From Methanothrix sp. (GTDB lineage: Archaea > Halobacteriota > Methanosarcinia > Methanotrichales > Methanotrichaceae), in NCBI RefSeq assembly GCF_030055635.1, contig NZ_JASFYM010000009.1:18657-82656 (forward strand): a stretch of 64,000 bases of DNA, given 5' to 3'. A program made the position numbers and the translations under genes. The first letter of the stretch is position 1; each line of letters begins with the position of its first letter. Positions 36,050 to 45,031 of this stretch are shown one piece after another. The notes beneath the pieces were generated by a model. It did not search any database and was not told the origin of the DNA. It worked only from the letters and a program-made list of their open reading frames with translations.

Positions 36050-36949
36050 ATGAGCATCGTTTACGTCAACGGCAGCTTCGTCCCGAGGGAGCAGGCTGTG
36101 GTCTCCGTCTTCGACCACGGTCTTCTTTATGGAGATGGGGTCTTCGAGGGCATTCGCGCATACGGAGGCAGGGTCTTCAGGCTCGAGGCGCATGTCAGGC
36201 GCCTCTACGATTCGGCGCAGGCCATAATGCTCGATATACCGATGACGCAGGAGGAGATGTGCGAGGCGATACTCGAGACCCTCCGGAGAAACAACCTGAG
36301 AGATGCGTACATCAGGCCCTTGGTCACCAGGGGCGTCGGCGACCTGGGCCTCGATCCGAGAAAGTGCTCAAAGCCCACTGTCATCATAATAGCGGTCAAA
36401 TGGGACGCGATGTATGGCAACCTCTACGAGGTCGGGCTGAACGCGATCACGGTCACCGTGAGGAGAAACTCGCCTGCCGCGCTCCCGCCGAACATAAAGT
36501 CTCTGAACTACCTGAACAACATCCTCGCGAAGATAGAGGCCAATATAAAGGGAGGGGATGAGGCGATATTCCTAGACGCAGAGGGCACGATCTCAGAGGG
36601 CAGCGGCGACAACATATTCGTTGTTAGGGATGGCAGGATCTACACACCCCCGACACTGAACAACCTGAAGGGCATAACGAGAGAGGTCGTGCTGGAGCTC
36701 GCGAGCCGGAACGGCATACCGGTTCATGAGACCAGGCTCGGGCTCTTCGATCTCTACACCGCAGAGGAGGTCTTCGTTACGGGAACCGCAGCCGAGATAG
36801 CGCCTGTCTCCAGGATCGACGGCAGGGTTATAGGAAACGGGAAGCCCGGACCTGTTACAAAGCTCCTGATGAAGCTCTTCAGGGAGTGCACAGAGTCGGA
36901 GGGCACGCCGATATACAGAGAGAACGTCGAGGTCGCTGCCCAGGAGTGA
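36050..36949 (+). CDS. ilvE: Branched-chain amino acid aminotransferase
   Basis: Protein of 299 residues, fold type [25 protein letters not shown] near the N-terminus is the family hallmark, [18 protein letters not shown] contains the PLP lysine, and [15 protein letters not shown] and [12 protein letters not shown] complete the cofactor and substrate sites. It performs the last step of valine, leucine and isoleucine synthesis. GGGAGGACATCC precedes the ATG, and a TATA-like CATTTATCC lies near 36020. It diverges from ribH, and pyrE follows on the same strand 41 bases after its stop. Confidence 0.94.
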   Translation: MSIVYVNGSFVPREQAVVSVFDHGLLYGDGVFEGIRAYGGRVFRLEAHVRRLYDSAQAIMLDIPMTQEEMCEAILETLRRNNLRDAYIRPLVTRGVGDLGLDPRKCSKPTVIIIAVKWDAMYGNLYEVGLNAITVTVRRNSPAALPPNIKSLNYLNNILAKIEANIKGGDEAIFLDAEGTISEGSGDNIFVVRDGRIYTPPTLNNLKGITREVVLELASRNGIPVHETRLGLFDLYTAEEVFVTGTAAEIAPVSRIDGRVIGNGKPGPVTKLLMKLFRECTESEGTPIYRENVEVAAQE

Positions 36950-36990
36950 GGTTGTTCAGGCGGTCATGCTTTCAGCAATACGAGGTCGCA

Positions 36991-37554
36991 ATGTCAGAGC
37001 TCAGGGAGCAGCTTCTCAACCTGATAAAGGAGATGGCGCTCGAGATCGGCACTGTGGTCCTGTCATCGGGCCGCACCAGCGACTACTACGTCGATCTCAG
37101 GAGGATGGTTCTCACCCCAAGGGGGGCGTACCTGACAGCGAAGCTCCTCCTGGATCTCGTGAGGCCGGAGGTCAGTGCCATCGGAGGGATGACGCTCGGA
37201 GCAGATCCGATCGTCTCCTCCATGATCGTTGTCGGTCATATGGAGGGCAGGGATCTGTGTGGACTGATCGTTAGAAAGGAGCCGAAGAAGCACGGCAAGA
37301 GGAGGTTTATAGAGGGGCCTGTGCTGGAGGCGGGCGCAAAGGTCGCGGTCGTGGATGATGTCGTGACGACAGGAAGCTCGCTGCTCAGATCGATCGAGCG
37401 GATCGAGGAGGCGGGTTACAGGCCTGTACAGGCCCTCGCAGTCCTGGACAGGATGGAGGGAGGAAAGGAGGCGCTGAGGGATGCTGGATTCGAGCTCGAG
37501 TCGCTCTTCACTAGAGACGACCTCGGGCTCGCTCAGCGCGATCACTCCATGTAG
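36991..37554 (+). CDS. pyrE: Orotate phosphoribosyltransferase
   Basis: Protein of 187 residues from ATG 36991, with GAGGT at 36982-36986; the longer frame starting at 36886 overlaps ilvE and is not protein-like. The PRPP-binding motif VAVVDDVVTTGSSL is intact and SGRTSDYYVDLRR matches the orotate-binding N-terminus. The enzyme joins orotate to PRPP to make OMP. It is in line with ilvE. Its last 13 bases overlap the end of purA, transcribed in the opposite direction, so the two mRNAs are complementary at their 3' ends. Confidence 0.95.
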   Translation: MSELREQLLNLIKEMALEIGTVVLSSGRTSDYYVDLRRMVLTPRGAYLTAKLLLDLVRPEVSAIGGMTLGADPIVSSMIVVGHMEGRDLCGLIVRKEPKKHGKRRFIEGPVLEAGAKVAVVDDVVTTGSSLLRSIERIEEAGYRPVQALAVLDRMEGGKEALRDAGFELESLFTRDDLGLAQRDHSM

Positions 37555-38807
37555 ATGGTCTGCTCCCTCGCAGGCCCAACGGATATCGCAGCTATATCCA
37601 CATCCATGAGCTCCTGTATCCTCTCCACATACGCCCTCGCGTTCTGGGGCAGATCGCTGTAATCCAGGGCATCGCTTATGCTCTCAGACCACCCCTCTAT
37701 CTCCTCATACACAGGGACACATCTCTCCAGGTCGGATGTGCTCTCCGGCGGGTAATCTATTATCTCCCCGTCGAGCTCATATGCGACGCAGATCTTTATC
37801 CGCCTGAGGCCGGTGAGCACATCCAGCTTCGTCAGAGCGAGCTCTGTGTATCCGTTCAGATAGACCGCCTTTCTTCCGAGAACTGCATCGAACCAGCCGC
37901 AGCGCCTCGGCCTTCCGGTCGTCGTACCGTACTCCCCGCCAGCCTCCCTGAGCCTGGCTCCGGTCTCGTCCCTGAGCTCGGTTGGCAGCGGCCCCTCACC
38001 CACGCGCGTGATGTACGCCTTCACAACGCCCACGACGTTGTCGACGCGCACAGGACCGACGCCCAGGTTTGCGCACGCGCTGCCTGCTGTTGTGAAGCTC
38101 GATGTGACGAACTTCTGCGTGCCGTGGATCACATCCAGGAACGATCCCTGCGCGCCCTCTGCGAGAACCATCCTGTCCTCATCGAGCGCCCTGTTTATCT
38201 CAAGCGAGACATCTGTGAGGTTGTTCTTCAGAGCCCTTCCGATCTCCAGGTACTCGCTCAGCTGCGCCTCGTCTCTCACAACAGACGGATCCCCTCCCAT
38301 CTCCCTTATCGCAGCTTCCTTGGCCGGCGCTATCTCCTCGAGCTTCCTTCTCAGCTTCTCCGGATCTGTGATGTCAGCCATCTGCACCTCCTCGCGCGCG
38401 ATCTTGTCGATATACGCATACCCTATGCCGCGCTTGGTGGTGCCGATCTTTGCCGTCCTGGCCTTCTCCCTCAGGGCATCCAGCTCTATGTGGTAGGGCA
38501 TTATTATGCTCGTCTTCGGGTCTATGCCGAGATCCACCTTCATTCCCTCTCCCCAGAGAGCCTGGAGTTCTCCCCAGAGTATCTTCGGGTTGAGCACCAC
38601 GCCCGGGCCTATCAGAAGTCTTTTGTTGAAAAGAACGCCGCTGGGCACCAGATGGAGCTTGTATGTCTTGTCCCCTACCTTCACCGTGTGCCCCGCATTG
38701 TCCCCGCCCTGAAAGCGCGCAATGATATCATACTTTTCAGCAAGCAGATCCACAATCTTGCCCTTGCCCTCATCACCAAACTGTGCACCTGTGATTATCG
38801 TGAACAT
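37542..38807 (-). CDS. purA: Adenylosuccinate synthetase
   Basis: Protein of 421 residues, full length. The start FTIITGAQFGDEGKGKIVDLL is the P-loop and catalytic Asp region, followed by FQGGDNAGHTV with the catalytic His; TTTGRPRRCGWFDAV is the IMP/aspartate loop. It converts IMP, aspartate and GTP to adenylosuccinate, the first dedicated step to AMP. It is transcribed alone from a promoter in the spacer 38808-39025. The 3' end overlaps pyrE by 13 bases. Confidence 0.96.
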   Translation of the reverse strand: MFTIITGAQFGDEGKGKIVDLLAEKYDIIARFQGGDNAGHTVKVGDKTYKLHLVPSGVLFNKRLLIGPGVVLNPKILWGELQALWGEGMKVDLGIDPKTSIIMPYHIELDALREKARTAKIGTTKRGIGYAYIDKIAREEVQMADITDPEKLRRKLEEIAPAKEAAIREMGGDPSVVRDEAQLSEYLEIGRALKNNLTDVSLEINRALDEDRMVLAEGAQGSFLDVIHGTQKFVTSSFTTAGSACANLGVGPVRVDNVVGVVKAYITRVGEGPLPTELRDETGARLREAGGEYGTTTGRPRRCGWFDAVLGRKAVYLNGYTELALTKLDVLTGLRRIKICVAYELDGEIIDYPPESTSDLERCVPVYEEIEGWSESISDALDYSDLPQNARAYVERIQELMDVDIAAISVGPAREQTIYME

Positions 38808-39025
38808 GCTCCGTGGGTTGGGTGCATTGTAGATAAACCATTTCCCACAAGCTCAGTTCACTCAGCAATCGCATCGTCAATGGTGCCGGTCGCTTTCTGT
38901 GCGGTCAATTGGAATATAGAAATGTATAGAGTATTTTCATCTATTTAGTTAATTTGTGACAACTATAAAGCTGCGTGTGGGAAGCACGTGTTGTAGGAGG
39001 CTTTGGCGTAGAAGCGGTGAGCTGA

Positions 39026-39460
39026 ATGATGAGATCAAACATCTGCAACAAACTTATGGGCATAGCGGATTACTATGAGGCGGTCTTCACAGGGCCGGCG
39101 GCCGTGGAACACAGCAGGTTCAGGAGCAGCGTTCTGGGGATGATCATAGAGATGCTGGACGTTCTGAGGATCAACGAGGATCTCAGGATGGAGCTGATAA
39201 GGTCAATAACAGAAGGCTGGAGGATGGAGATGGTCGGAGATGAGGCTGAGGAATCAGAGATGGTTCTGGAGAAGCTCGAGAGCGTGAGATGTGCAGCGAT
39301 GCGTGATGATACCAGCTACGGCCTGGAGATAGGCGTGCTCATGTCGCTTCCGATCCGGGAGATGGATCTCAGGGAGGATCATGTATCTCACGTCTATGAT
39401 GTGATGAACAGAATCATGGAAAATCTGAGCAGAAAGACAGGCGAGCACCTGGTCGCATGA
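39026..39460 (+). CDS. Hypothetical helical acidic protein
   Basis: Protein of 144 residues. GGTGAGCTGA lies directly before the double ATG start, and ACTATAAAG near 38960 could be the TATA box, so expression looks real. The chain is predicted largely helical, rich in Met, Glu and Arg (MIIEMLDVLRINEDLRMELI), without signal peptide or membrane segment. I recognise no family or motif. It stands alone between purA and infB. Codon use resembles the surrounding genes. Confidence 0.6.
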   Translation: MMRSNICNKLMGIADYYEAVFTGPAAVEHSRFRSSVLGMIIEMLDVLRINEDLRMELIRSITEGWRMEMVGDEAEESEMVLEKLESVRCAAMRDDTSYGLEIGVLMSLPIREMDLREDHVSHVYDVMNRIMENLSRKTGEHLVA

Positions 39461-39587
39461 TGTGCCCTCTGGCGCTCACAGCGCACGATACTCATTCGAT
39501 CCCTTGACTGGGGCCAGTCTCCAGCATCCGGACATTGATCGTGGGCATCTCATCCGTGGTCGTTCTTGCATCACTGTATGCGACCCT

Positions 39588-39613
39588 GCAGGACTCATGA
39601 GCAGGACTCATGA
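39588..39613 (+). repeat. Short tandem duplication
   Basis: The 13-base unit GCAGGACTCATGA occurs twice head to tail in the spacer downstream of the hypothetical gene. Part of each unit (ACTCATGAG) is close to palindromic. Confidence 0.6.
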
Positions 39614-39681
39614 GTTATTGTGCAGGAGAATGCCGATTCTGAGAGGATGTTCAGCGATTCGGGCCCGCAATCTGATAGGGC

Positions 39682-41490
39682 TCACCTTCCCCAGAATATG
39701 TCCTTCTTCCTCTTGATCTCCAGGAACTTCTCGAAGACCTCAATCTCATCCTGAGACATCTTCTGCTTGAGCTCCTGCTCTATGATCCTGGCATGCTTCT
39801 CAGGTATGTTGACGTAGAGGAGATCCCCCTCGTGGATCTGGCGCCCAACAGTCGGACCGTCGATAGATATCGCGACCTCCTGACCGACCGTTGCCATGGG
39901 TATGTTCTCGTTCCTCTGCTGGATCCCGCGTATTGTGCCAACCACAGCGCCGTCCTCGCGGATCAGTGGCACGTTATGCGTTATCGTCCCTCCCACAACC
40001 TGCACGCCGACTATAGCAGGCTTGGACTGCCTGAAGACGCAGTCGGGCAGTATGCGAACGCAGCCTGGCTTGACTATCGCCTCAAGCCGCTCCTGCTCCA
40101 TCTGCATCTTCTTCTCCTCCATCCATGTCTCGTAGCTCTCGAGGAGTGTGTAGATCACATCGCTCTGGAATACAGGAACGTCCAGCTTCTGTATCTCCGC
40201 GAGCGCATCAGGAAGTATCTCGACATTGAACCCCAGTATGACTGAGAGCAGAGGGTCCTTGAGGGCCGCGGCCCTTATCACGTCCCTGCGCGTTATCGGG
40301 CCAACATCAGCCACATGGATGGGTATGTTCTTGGCGCGAAGCTCGCCGACAAGCCCCTCCAGAGAGCCGATGGTGTCCGCCTTCAGTATCACGCCAACCG
40401 TGTCCGTATCGATCCTCACAGCCTCGATCTCGGACCTTATCTCCCTGGCTATCGCCTCCGGATCCTCCCCCTCGCCCACGACGCGTATGGTGGATCCTGC
40501 AAGCGCGGTCTCGAGCTTCGGGGCTGATACCTTTATGCCGGAAGCAGCGACGACGTGCTTCACCGGAGTGAACCGCTCCTCGCTCCGTATCTCCTTGAGC
40601 GGTCTGGGCTTGAGAAGCGCCCTCACCTTTGTTATTATCGGCTCGCGTGGCGTCCCGACCACGATCGTGTCCCCGACACTGATCATGCCGTCGTACAGTA
40701 TGACGTCCAGCGTCGTCCCGAGGCCCCTCTCCTCCTTCACCTCGAGTATCGTTCCCACACCCGGACGGTTCGACTCTATCTCAAGGTTCTGCTTCAGGAA
40801 CCTCTGTGCGAGGCCGACCAAGACGAGAAGAAGATCTGGGATTCCCTCTCCGGTTATGGCGCTGACCGGGATTATGCCCACGGTCTTCGTGAAGTCCGCT
40901 ATCCTGTCGTAGCGGTTGGAGTCGAATCCGTATTTGTAGAGCTCCCCAACGAGCTCGTATATCTTCGTCTCCAGCGTCTCAACCACCCGCTCTGTCTGGC
41001 CTGCGAGGCTCTTCGCCATCGGGGCGTTCTCTACAGGCCGCCATCCCGGGATCCTGTCTATCTTGTTTGCAGCGACGACGAAGGGAGTCCTGTACCTCTT
41101 CAGGATGTTGATCGACTCGATTGTCTGCGGCTGGAACCCCTCGTTTATGTCAACTATGAGTATTGCCAGATCCGCGAGCGACCCCCCACGGCTTCTGAGC
41201 GATGTGAACGCATGATGGCCCGGGGTGTCTATGAATAAAAGCCCAGGAACCATGAGGTTCGCCTTGAACCCGGAACCGCAGAACTGCTGTATTACGCTCA
41301 GGGGGATCTCGGTAGCGCCTATATGCTGCGTTATGGCTCCTGCCTCGTACTGTGCGACAGTGGTGCCCCTTATCCTGTCCAGCAGCGTTGTCTTCCCGTG
41401 ATCGACATGCCCCATAACGCAGACTATGGGGGTTCTCAGCTGTGAGACCTCCTCCTTCGAACGCGTACCCTTTTTAGATCTCTGACGCAT
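39682..41490 (-). CDS. infB: Translation initiation factor aIF5B (IF-2 homologue)
   Basis: About 602 residues from ATG 41490, preceded by AGGAGG; the longer frame reaching 41715 is not protein-like. The GTPase signature GHVDHGKT is at about 27-34, followed by DTPGHHAF and NKID. The rest corresponds to domains II-IV of eIF5B/aIF5B, ending in the helical C-terminal tail typical of archaeal proteins. It helps join the ribosomal subunits and position initiator tRNA. No intein interrupts the GTPase domain. Transcription probably starts near 41575, leaving a leader of about 85 bases. Confidence 0.96.
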   Translation of the reverse strand: MRQRSKKGTRSKEEVSQLRTPIVCVMGHVDHGKTTLLDRIRGTTVAQYEAGAITQHIGATEIPLSVIQQFCGSGFKANLMVPGLLFIDTPGHHAFTSLRSRGGSLADLAILIVDINEGFQPQTIESINILKRYRTPFVVAANKIDRIPGWRPVENAPMAKSLAGQTERVVETLETKIYELVGELYKYGFDSNRYDRIADFTKTVGIIPVSAITGEGIPDLLLVLVGLAQRFLKQNLEIESNRPGVGTILEVKEERGLGTTLDVILYDGMISVGDTIVVGTPREPIITKVRALLKPRPLKEIRSEERFTPVKHVVAASGIKVSAPKLETALAGSTIRVVGEGEDPEAIAREIRSEIEAVRIDTDTVGVILKADTIGSLEGLVGELRAKNIPIHVADVGPITRRDVIRAAALKDPLLSVILGFNVEILPDALAEIQKLDVPVFQSDVIYTLLESYETWMEEKKMQMEQERLEAIVKPGCVRILPDCVFRQSKPAIVGVQVVGGTITHNVPLIREDGAVVGTIRGIQQRNENIPMATVGQEVAISIDGPTVGRQIHEGDLLYVNIPEKHARIIEQELKQKMSQDEIEVFEKFLEIKRKKDIFWGR

Positions 41491-41596
41491 GGTGGATCCT
41501 CCTAAAAATACCGCAGGCAATGAGACTGCGATTCCAGGCAACACCTCACGGTGCTCAGAAACTCTCCGGTGCAGCTCTTTATCTCTCGATCTCAAC

Positions 41597-41606
41597 AAAT
41601 ATAAAT
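41597..41606 (-). promoter_or_regulatory. TATA box for infB
   Basis: ATTTATATTT on the minus strand, about 110 bases before the infB start codon, downstream of the hairpin pair at 41673-41775. Confidence 0.5.
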
Positions 41607-41672
41607 CCTCTGCATCCTTCGGGCACGCCCTGGAGGTCTGACCGCAGGATCCCCTGCCCCTCCAAAGTTCGT

Positions 41673-41775
41673 GGTCCCGAGGAGCCGATTGAGTCGGCTG
41701 GGATCGATATATCAAGACGAGATCTCGACGATGCTAGAGAACTGCAGGGCGCAAACTCCGGCTGTCAGGCCGGAG
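41673..41775 (-). other. Two strong hairpins downstream of the ribose-1,5-bisphosphate isomerase gene
   Basis: CTCCGGC (41756-41762) and GCCGGAG (41769-41775) form a perfect 7-bp stem 13 bases after the isomerase stop. AGCCGA (41683-41688)/TCGGCT (41694-41699) is extended by GGTCCC/GGGATC on its outside. The first may act as a transcription terminator, although the T-run after it is only three bases. The second is unexplained; a small structured RNA is possible. Confidence 0.4.
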
Positions 41776-41788
41776 AGGAGGTCACAAC

Positions 41789-42709
41789 TCATGCCCCGAT
41801 CTCCCAGCCGAGCCACTCCTTTATTATTATGTAGCTCATCTCCGGCGGTATGGCTCCGACCTCGGTGCATATCACATCTATGTACTGATGGGGCGTCACA
41901 TCGAAGGCCGGATTTCTCACGCGGAGATGCTTGTACCTCATGTAGTCATCGAGAACCTCCTCAGGTCCCCGCTCCTCGATCTCGACGAGCTCCCCCATGA
42001 GCGTCTCCGGGCTGAACTTGTACGTCTCGGCTGCCACCATGAACGGCTTCCTGGCCTCGTGTGCGCAGAGCGCGATCTGCGATGTTCCTATCTTGTTGAC
42101 AAGCGAGCCGTTGGCAGTTATTACGTCAGCGCCGACAACAACGAGATCCACATCCTCGATAACGCTTCTGACAGCAGAATCCACAATCAGCTCTGTTGGG
42201 ATCCCAACCTCATCAAGCCTTTTTATGGTCAGATGCCCCTGATACCTGGGCCTGGACTCGGTGGCTATGACCCTTATGCTCTTTCCATCCATGTGAGCGC
42301 GCTCGATGACCGCCAGCGCAGCGCTTGAGTTGCAGTGGGTCAGTATCACATCGCCATCCCTGACCCTCCTGCTGCCGATCTTGCCGATCCTCTCCACGGC
42401 CCTCAGGGATCTCTCTATGAAGCGATCTGCATTTGCCACGACCTCCCTCCTGGCAGAATCGAGATCCTTCGAGCGGTACCTGACAACCATCCTCACGGCA
42501 TTTGATAGAGAGACAGCGGTTGGCCTGGTCCTGAGAAGCGTGCCCGCAGCATTCTTCAGCGCCCTGTCGAACTCATCCAGGCTTGATACATCCAGGTTTA
42601 GAGCAAAATCCCTCAGCGCAGCAGCTGCTGCACGTGCGATGAGCCCTGCGCCCCGTATCTCCATGCTCCTGATCTTCTCTGCGGTATCCTCTATCATGAT
42701 GGGATGCAA
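41789..42709 (-). CDS. Ribose-1,5-bisphosphate isomerase (eIF2B-like family)
   Basis: Protein of 306 residues from TTG 42709, which has AGGA well placed ahead of it; ATG 42697 is the alternative. It begins EKIRSMEIRGAGLIARAAA and carries the catalytic cysteine C126 (THCNSSAAL) and aspartate D195 (VVGADVITANGSLVNKIGT). These two are offset by the same seven residues from Cys133 and Asp202 of the characterised Thermococcus enzyme. It therefore isomerises ribose-1,5-bisphosphate to ribulose-1,5-bisphosphate in the AMP pathway, after AMP phosphorylase (23240-24784), rather than being initiation factor 2B. Methylthioribose-1-phosphate isomerase is a related but less likely alternative. Confidence 0.85.
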   Translation of the reverse strand: MHPIMIEDTAEKIRSMEIRGAGLIARAAAAALRDFALNLDVSSLDEFDRALKNAAGTLLRTRPTAVSLSNAVRMVVRYRSKDLDSARREVVANADRFIERSLRAVERIGKIGSRRVRDGDVILTHCNSSAALAVIERAHMDGKSIRVIATESRPRYQGHLTIKRLDEVGIPTELIVDSAVRSVIEDVDLVVVGADVITANGSLVNKIGTSQIALCAHEARKPFMVAAETYKFSPETLMGELVEIEERGPEEVLDDYMRYKHLRVRNPAFDVTPHQYIDVICTEVGAIPPEMSYIIIKEWLGWEIGA

Positions 42710-42779
42710 TGCATCCTTTGGAGATCTATGTTGCGATGGTATCGGAGATTCAAGTTGGAGAGCATCACATTCTTCTCAA

Positions 42780-43262
42780 TCACTTGCGGATCTTTTCAGC
42801 CAGCCTGGCGACCCTCTCGCCAAGCTTTCTGCATGTCCTCAGGGAGTCATCATCGGGAGAGCCGATGGCTATGGCTCCATAATGCCCTCCGGTCTCCATC
42901 GGATCCCCTGCAACAATCATCCCATGTATCATCATCGCCTGAAGGATGGAGAGAATCGTCGTCTGATTTCCTCCCTCGATGCTCGCAGAGGATGTGAAGG
43001 CAGCGCCGATCTTGTTCTCCAGCTTCCCCCTCACCTTCGCGCTTCTGTCGAAGAGCTGCTTTACCTCGGCAGCCATCAGACCGTAGTATGTGGGGGATCC
43101 GATAACTATTCCATCAGCCGACTTGAGATCATCGAGCTGAACATCCTCGACCCTCTTGAGATCGACATCCGCTCCAGCATTCCTCGCTCCCTCAGCCACA
43201 GCTCTGGCCATCTTTTCCGTGTTGCCCGTCCGGGAGTAGTACGCGACCAGTATCCTAGTCAT
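42780..43262 (-). CDS. Flavodoxin family protein
   Basis: About 160 residues from ATG 43262, with GGAGGAATATC immediately upstream. The start RILVAYYSRTGNTEKMARAVAEGA is the FMN phosphate-binding loop, and IVIGSPTYYGLMAAEVKQLFDR is the second flavin contact, as in WrbA-like NAD(P)H:quinone reductases and related flavodoxin-fold proteins. The later AFTSSASIEGGNQTTILSI fits the same fold. It probably serves as an electron carrier or quinone reductase. It is followed after about 70 bases by the isomerase gene on the same strand. Confidence 0.85.
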   Translation of the reverse strand: MTRILVAYYSRTGNTEKMARAVAEGARNAGADVDLKRVEDVQLDDLKSADGIVIGSPTYYGLMAAEVKQLFDRSAKVRGKLENKIGAAFTSSASIEGGNQTTILSILQAMMIHGMIVAGDPMETGGHYGAIAIGSPDDDSLRTCRKLGERVARLAEKIRK

Positions 43263-43651
43263 GATATTCCTCCATTTTGATTGTGAGCATTCATCATACT
43301 TAACTTTCTCCCATCGTGCATGCATATAAACGTTTGAAAAAGAGGCGACACATTAACAAAATTAGAAATACATTATATTTTTTAATTAACATTGTGTAGT
43401 TCGCCAATCTGCAGAAGGAAATCGGATATGCTCCGCCCCAGAACAAATATAGTGAGCATTGTATGAAAATCGGGCGCGCAATGAAAGGGCAATGTGGACC
43501 GAGAGAGGACTGCGGAACTTGAGCTAACTGCGGCATCGCATCAGTGAGGATGTATCAAATCTGATTCAGCAATCTGCTGCGACATGTGAATCGTCCAGCT
43601 CTTATGGGCTCCAGCGTCCCTTGCGCACTCTCGGCGGCTGGCTCAGACAGT
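43263..43651. other. A+T-rich intergenic spacer
   Basis: A 389-base spacer between the flavodoxin and the secreted transglutaminase-like gene. A strongly A+T-rich block lies at 43325-43400 and probably holds the flavodoxin promoter. I see no gene. Confidence 0.4.
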
Positions 43652-45022
43652 TTATCTGACAGCCTTGCTGTCAATCCACGACCAAATCCTCTCATCTCCA
43701 GGCTCCAGCCACATTCCCTCCTCGGGATTCAGAAGCGAGTAATGAACGCTCGAGTTGTACATCAACCCCCTGTAGTAATCTGCATCGCTCCTGATCGACC
43801 CGAGGCTCAAAAAGTTCTGCTCCTTTCCCACCACAGCAGACTCTATTGCGATGTGCCCCCTCTCTGTCCTGACCACAACCCACATGTGCTCGCCGAGCGG
43901 ATGATCCCTAGCCCCCACCATCAGATAAGCATCATAGCCCATCCCTTTCAGAAAGGACCAGCAGACCTGAGATGCGTTGGAGCAATCGAACCTGCCCTCA
44001 CTGTATCTGGGAATGTAGCTGTGCTCCCCAAGGATCCTCTCAAGATCGCTGCGGTCTGTGCTGTTGTCCATCTCCAGATGAACATACCTCGATGGCTCGC
44101 ACCTCCTCACGATGTAATCAAGAGGTATACTGAGATTGATCGAGTTTGCCGCTGCAAGCTCCCCAGGGTCGCTGTACACAATTCCCCTGTACCATTCGTC
44201 CTCGAAGACCTGCACACCCACGGATCTCTCAGGATTCAGAGGATTGAGCGATATCGCCTGCCATTCGTCACCATCCTTCACAGCGATCCACACGCTGCCC
44301 TGCCTCTGCATGATCACAGGGGTGTAGCCAGCCTCCCTAAGGAGATGAAAGACAGCAGCAGGTCTAATGAACATATCCTGAGGAAAAGAAACATCGATGC
44401 CATCATACGATCGAAGCCCTCTCTCAGATACAGTGTGATTTGTGTGGATCAGAAACTGTCCTCCGGTAAGATGTGATGGGTCCGCATACCTCCAGCTCGA
44501 GAGGAGATCTGAGAGGAGCAGCGACCATGTGTCGTTGCGGCCCTTTCTCTCAGCAAGAGTTCTGGATCTGTTGATCTCAGAGATCGTCTGCAGAATGCTG
44601 AGCAGCGTCTCTGTGCTACCGGAGCATGACTCCATCGAGGCGATGTATGTGCGATCGGCCGCAGGAGAGTACCATACAGCGAAGGTCTTCCTTGCACCGT
44701 ACCCTGCGAAGCTGTAGTTGATGTCAAGACATCTCGCATCGAGGGTTCTGATGCTGCAGCTGAATCTGCTGTGGGAACCAATCTCAAGACCGTTGCCGGT
44801 GTAGAGCTGGAGGATGGCATCCAGATAGCTCTCAGGCCCGACGCCGATATCCCTCAGCCAGAGGAGATTGAACGTCACGCATGGCGCCTCAGAGGTCAGC
44901 ACCCCTGAGCCCTCGTTTCCTTGAACTGTCGCATTCCCGATAACGACGGAGAATCCGGGTGCCTGTAGCGCCAGGGAGGAGTCCATGAGGAGCACGATGA
45001 GGAGAAGCATCTTCAAATGCAT
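43652..45022 (-). CDS. Secreted protein with transglutaminase-like domain
   Basis: Protein of 456 residues with an N-terminal signal peptide (MHLKMLLLIVLLMDSSLALQ). The C-terminal third contains GRFDCSNASQVCWSFLKGMGY followed by LGEHMWVVVRTERGHIAIES, a Cys...His...(Asp/Glu) arrangement as in transglutaminase-like cysteine proteases and peptide-processing proteins. The middle region is unfamiliar, with several N-x-S/T sites. It ends an operon with a glycosyltransferase (9 bases upstream) and a sugar-phosphate mutase, so a role in cell-surface protein processing is plausible. The substrate is unknown. Confidence 0.65.
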   Translation of the reverse strand: MHLKMLLLIVLLMDSSLALQAPGFSVVIGNATVQGNEGSGVLTSEAPCVTFNLLWLRDIGVGPESYLDAILQLYTGNGLEIGSHSRFSCSIRTLDARCLDINYSFAGYGARKTFAVWYSPAADRTYIASMESCSGSTETLLSILQTISEINRSRTLAERKGRNDTWSLLLSDLLSSWRYADPSHLTGGQFLIHTNHTVSERGLRSYDGIDVSFPQDMFIRPAAVFHLLREAGYTPVIMQRQGSVWIAVKDGDEWQAISLNPLNPERSVGVQVFEDEWYRGIVYSDPGELAAANSINLSIPLDYIVRRCEPSRYVHLEMDNSTDRSDLERILGEHSYIPRYSEGRFDCSNASQVCWSFLKGMGYDAYLMVGARDHPLGEHMWVVVRTERGHIAIESAVVGKEQNFLSLGSIRSDADYYRGLMYNSSVHYSLLNPEEGMWLEPGDERIWSWIDSKAVR

Positions 45023-45031
45023 TTGATGTCC

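Noticed and set aside
41789..42709. Naming this gene translation initiation factor 2B
   Set aside because: The catalytic Cys and Asp of ribose-1,5-bisphosphate isomerase are both present with matching spacing, and AMP phosphorylase is encoded in the same window.
43586..44476. Plus-strand open frame of 296 codons opposite the transglutaminase-like gene
   Set aside because: It is a shadow: the minus-strand gene has a signal peptide and a recognisable catalytic pattern, this frame has none.
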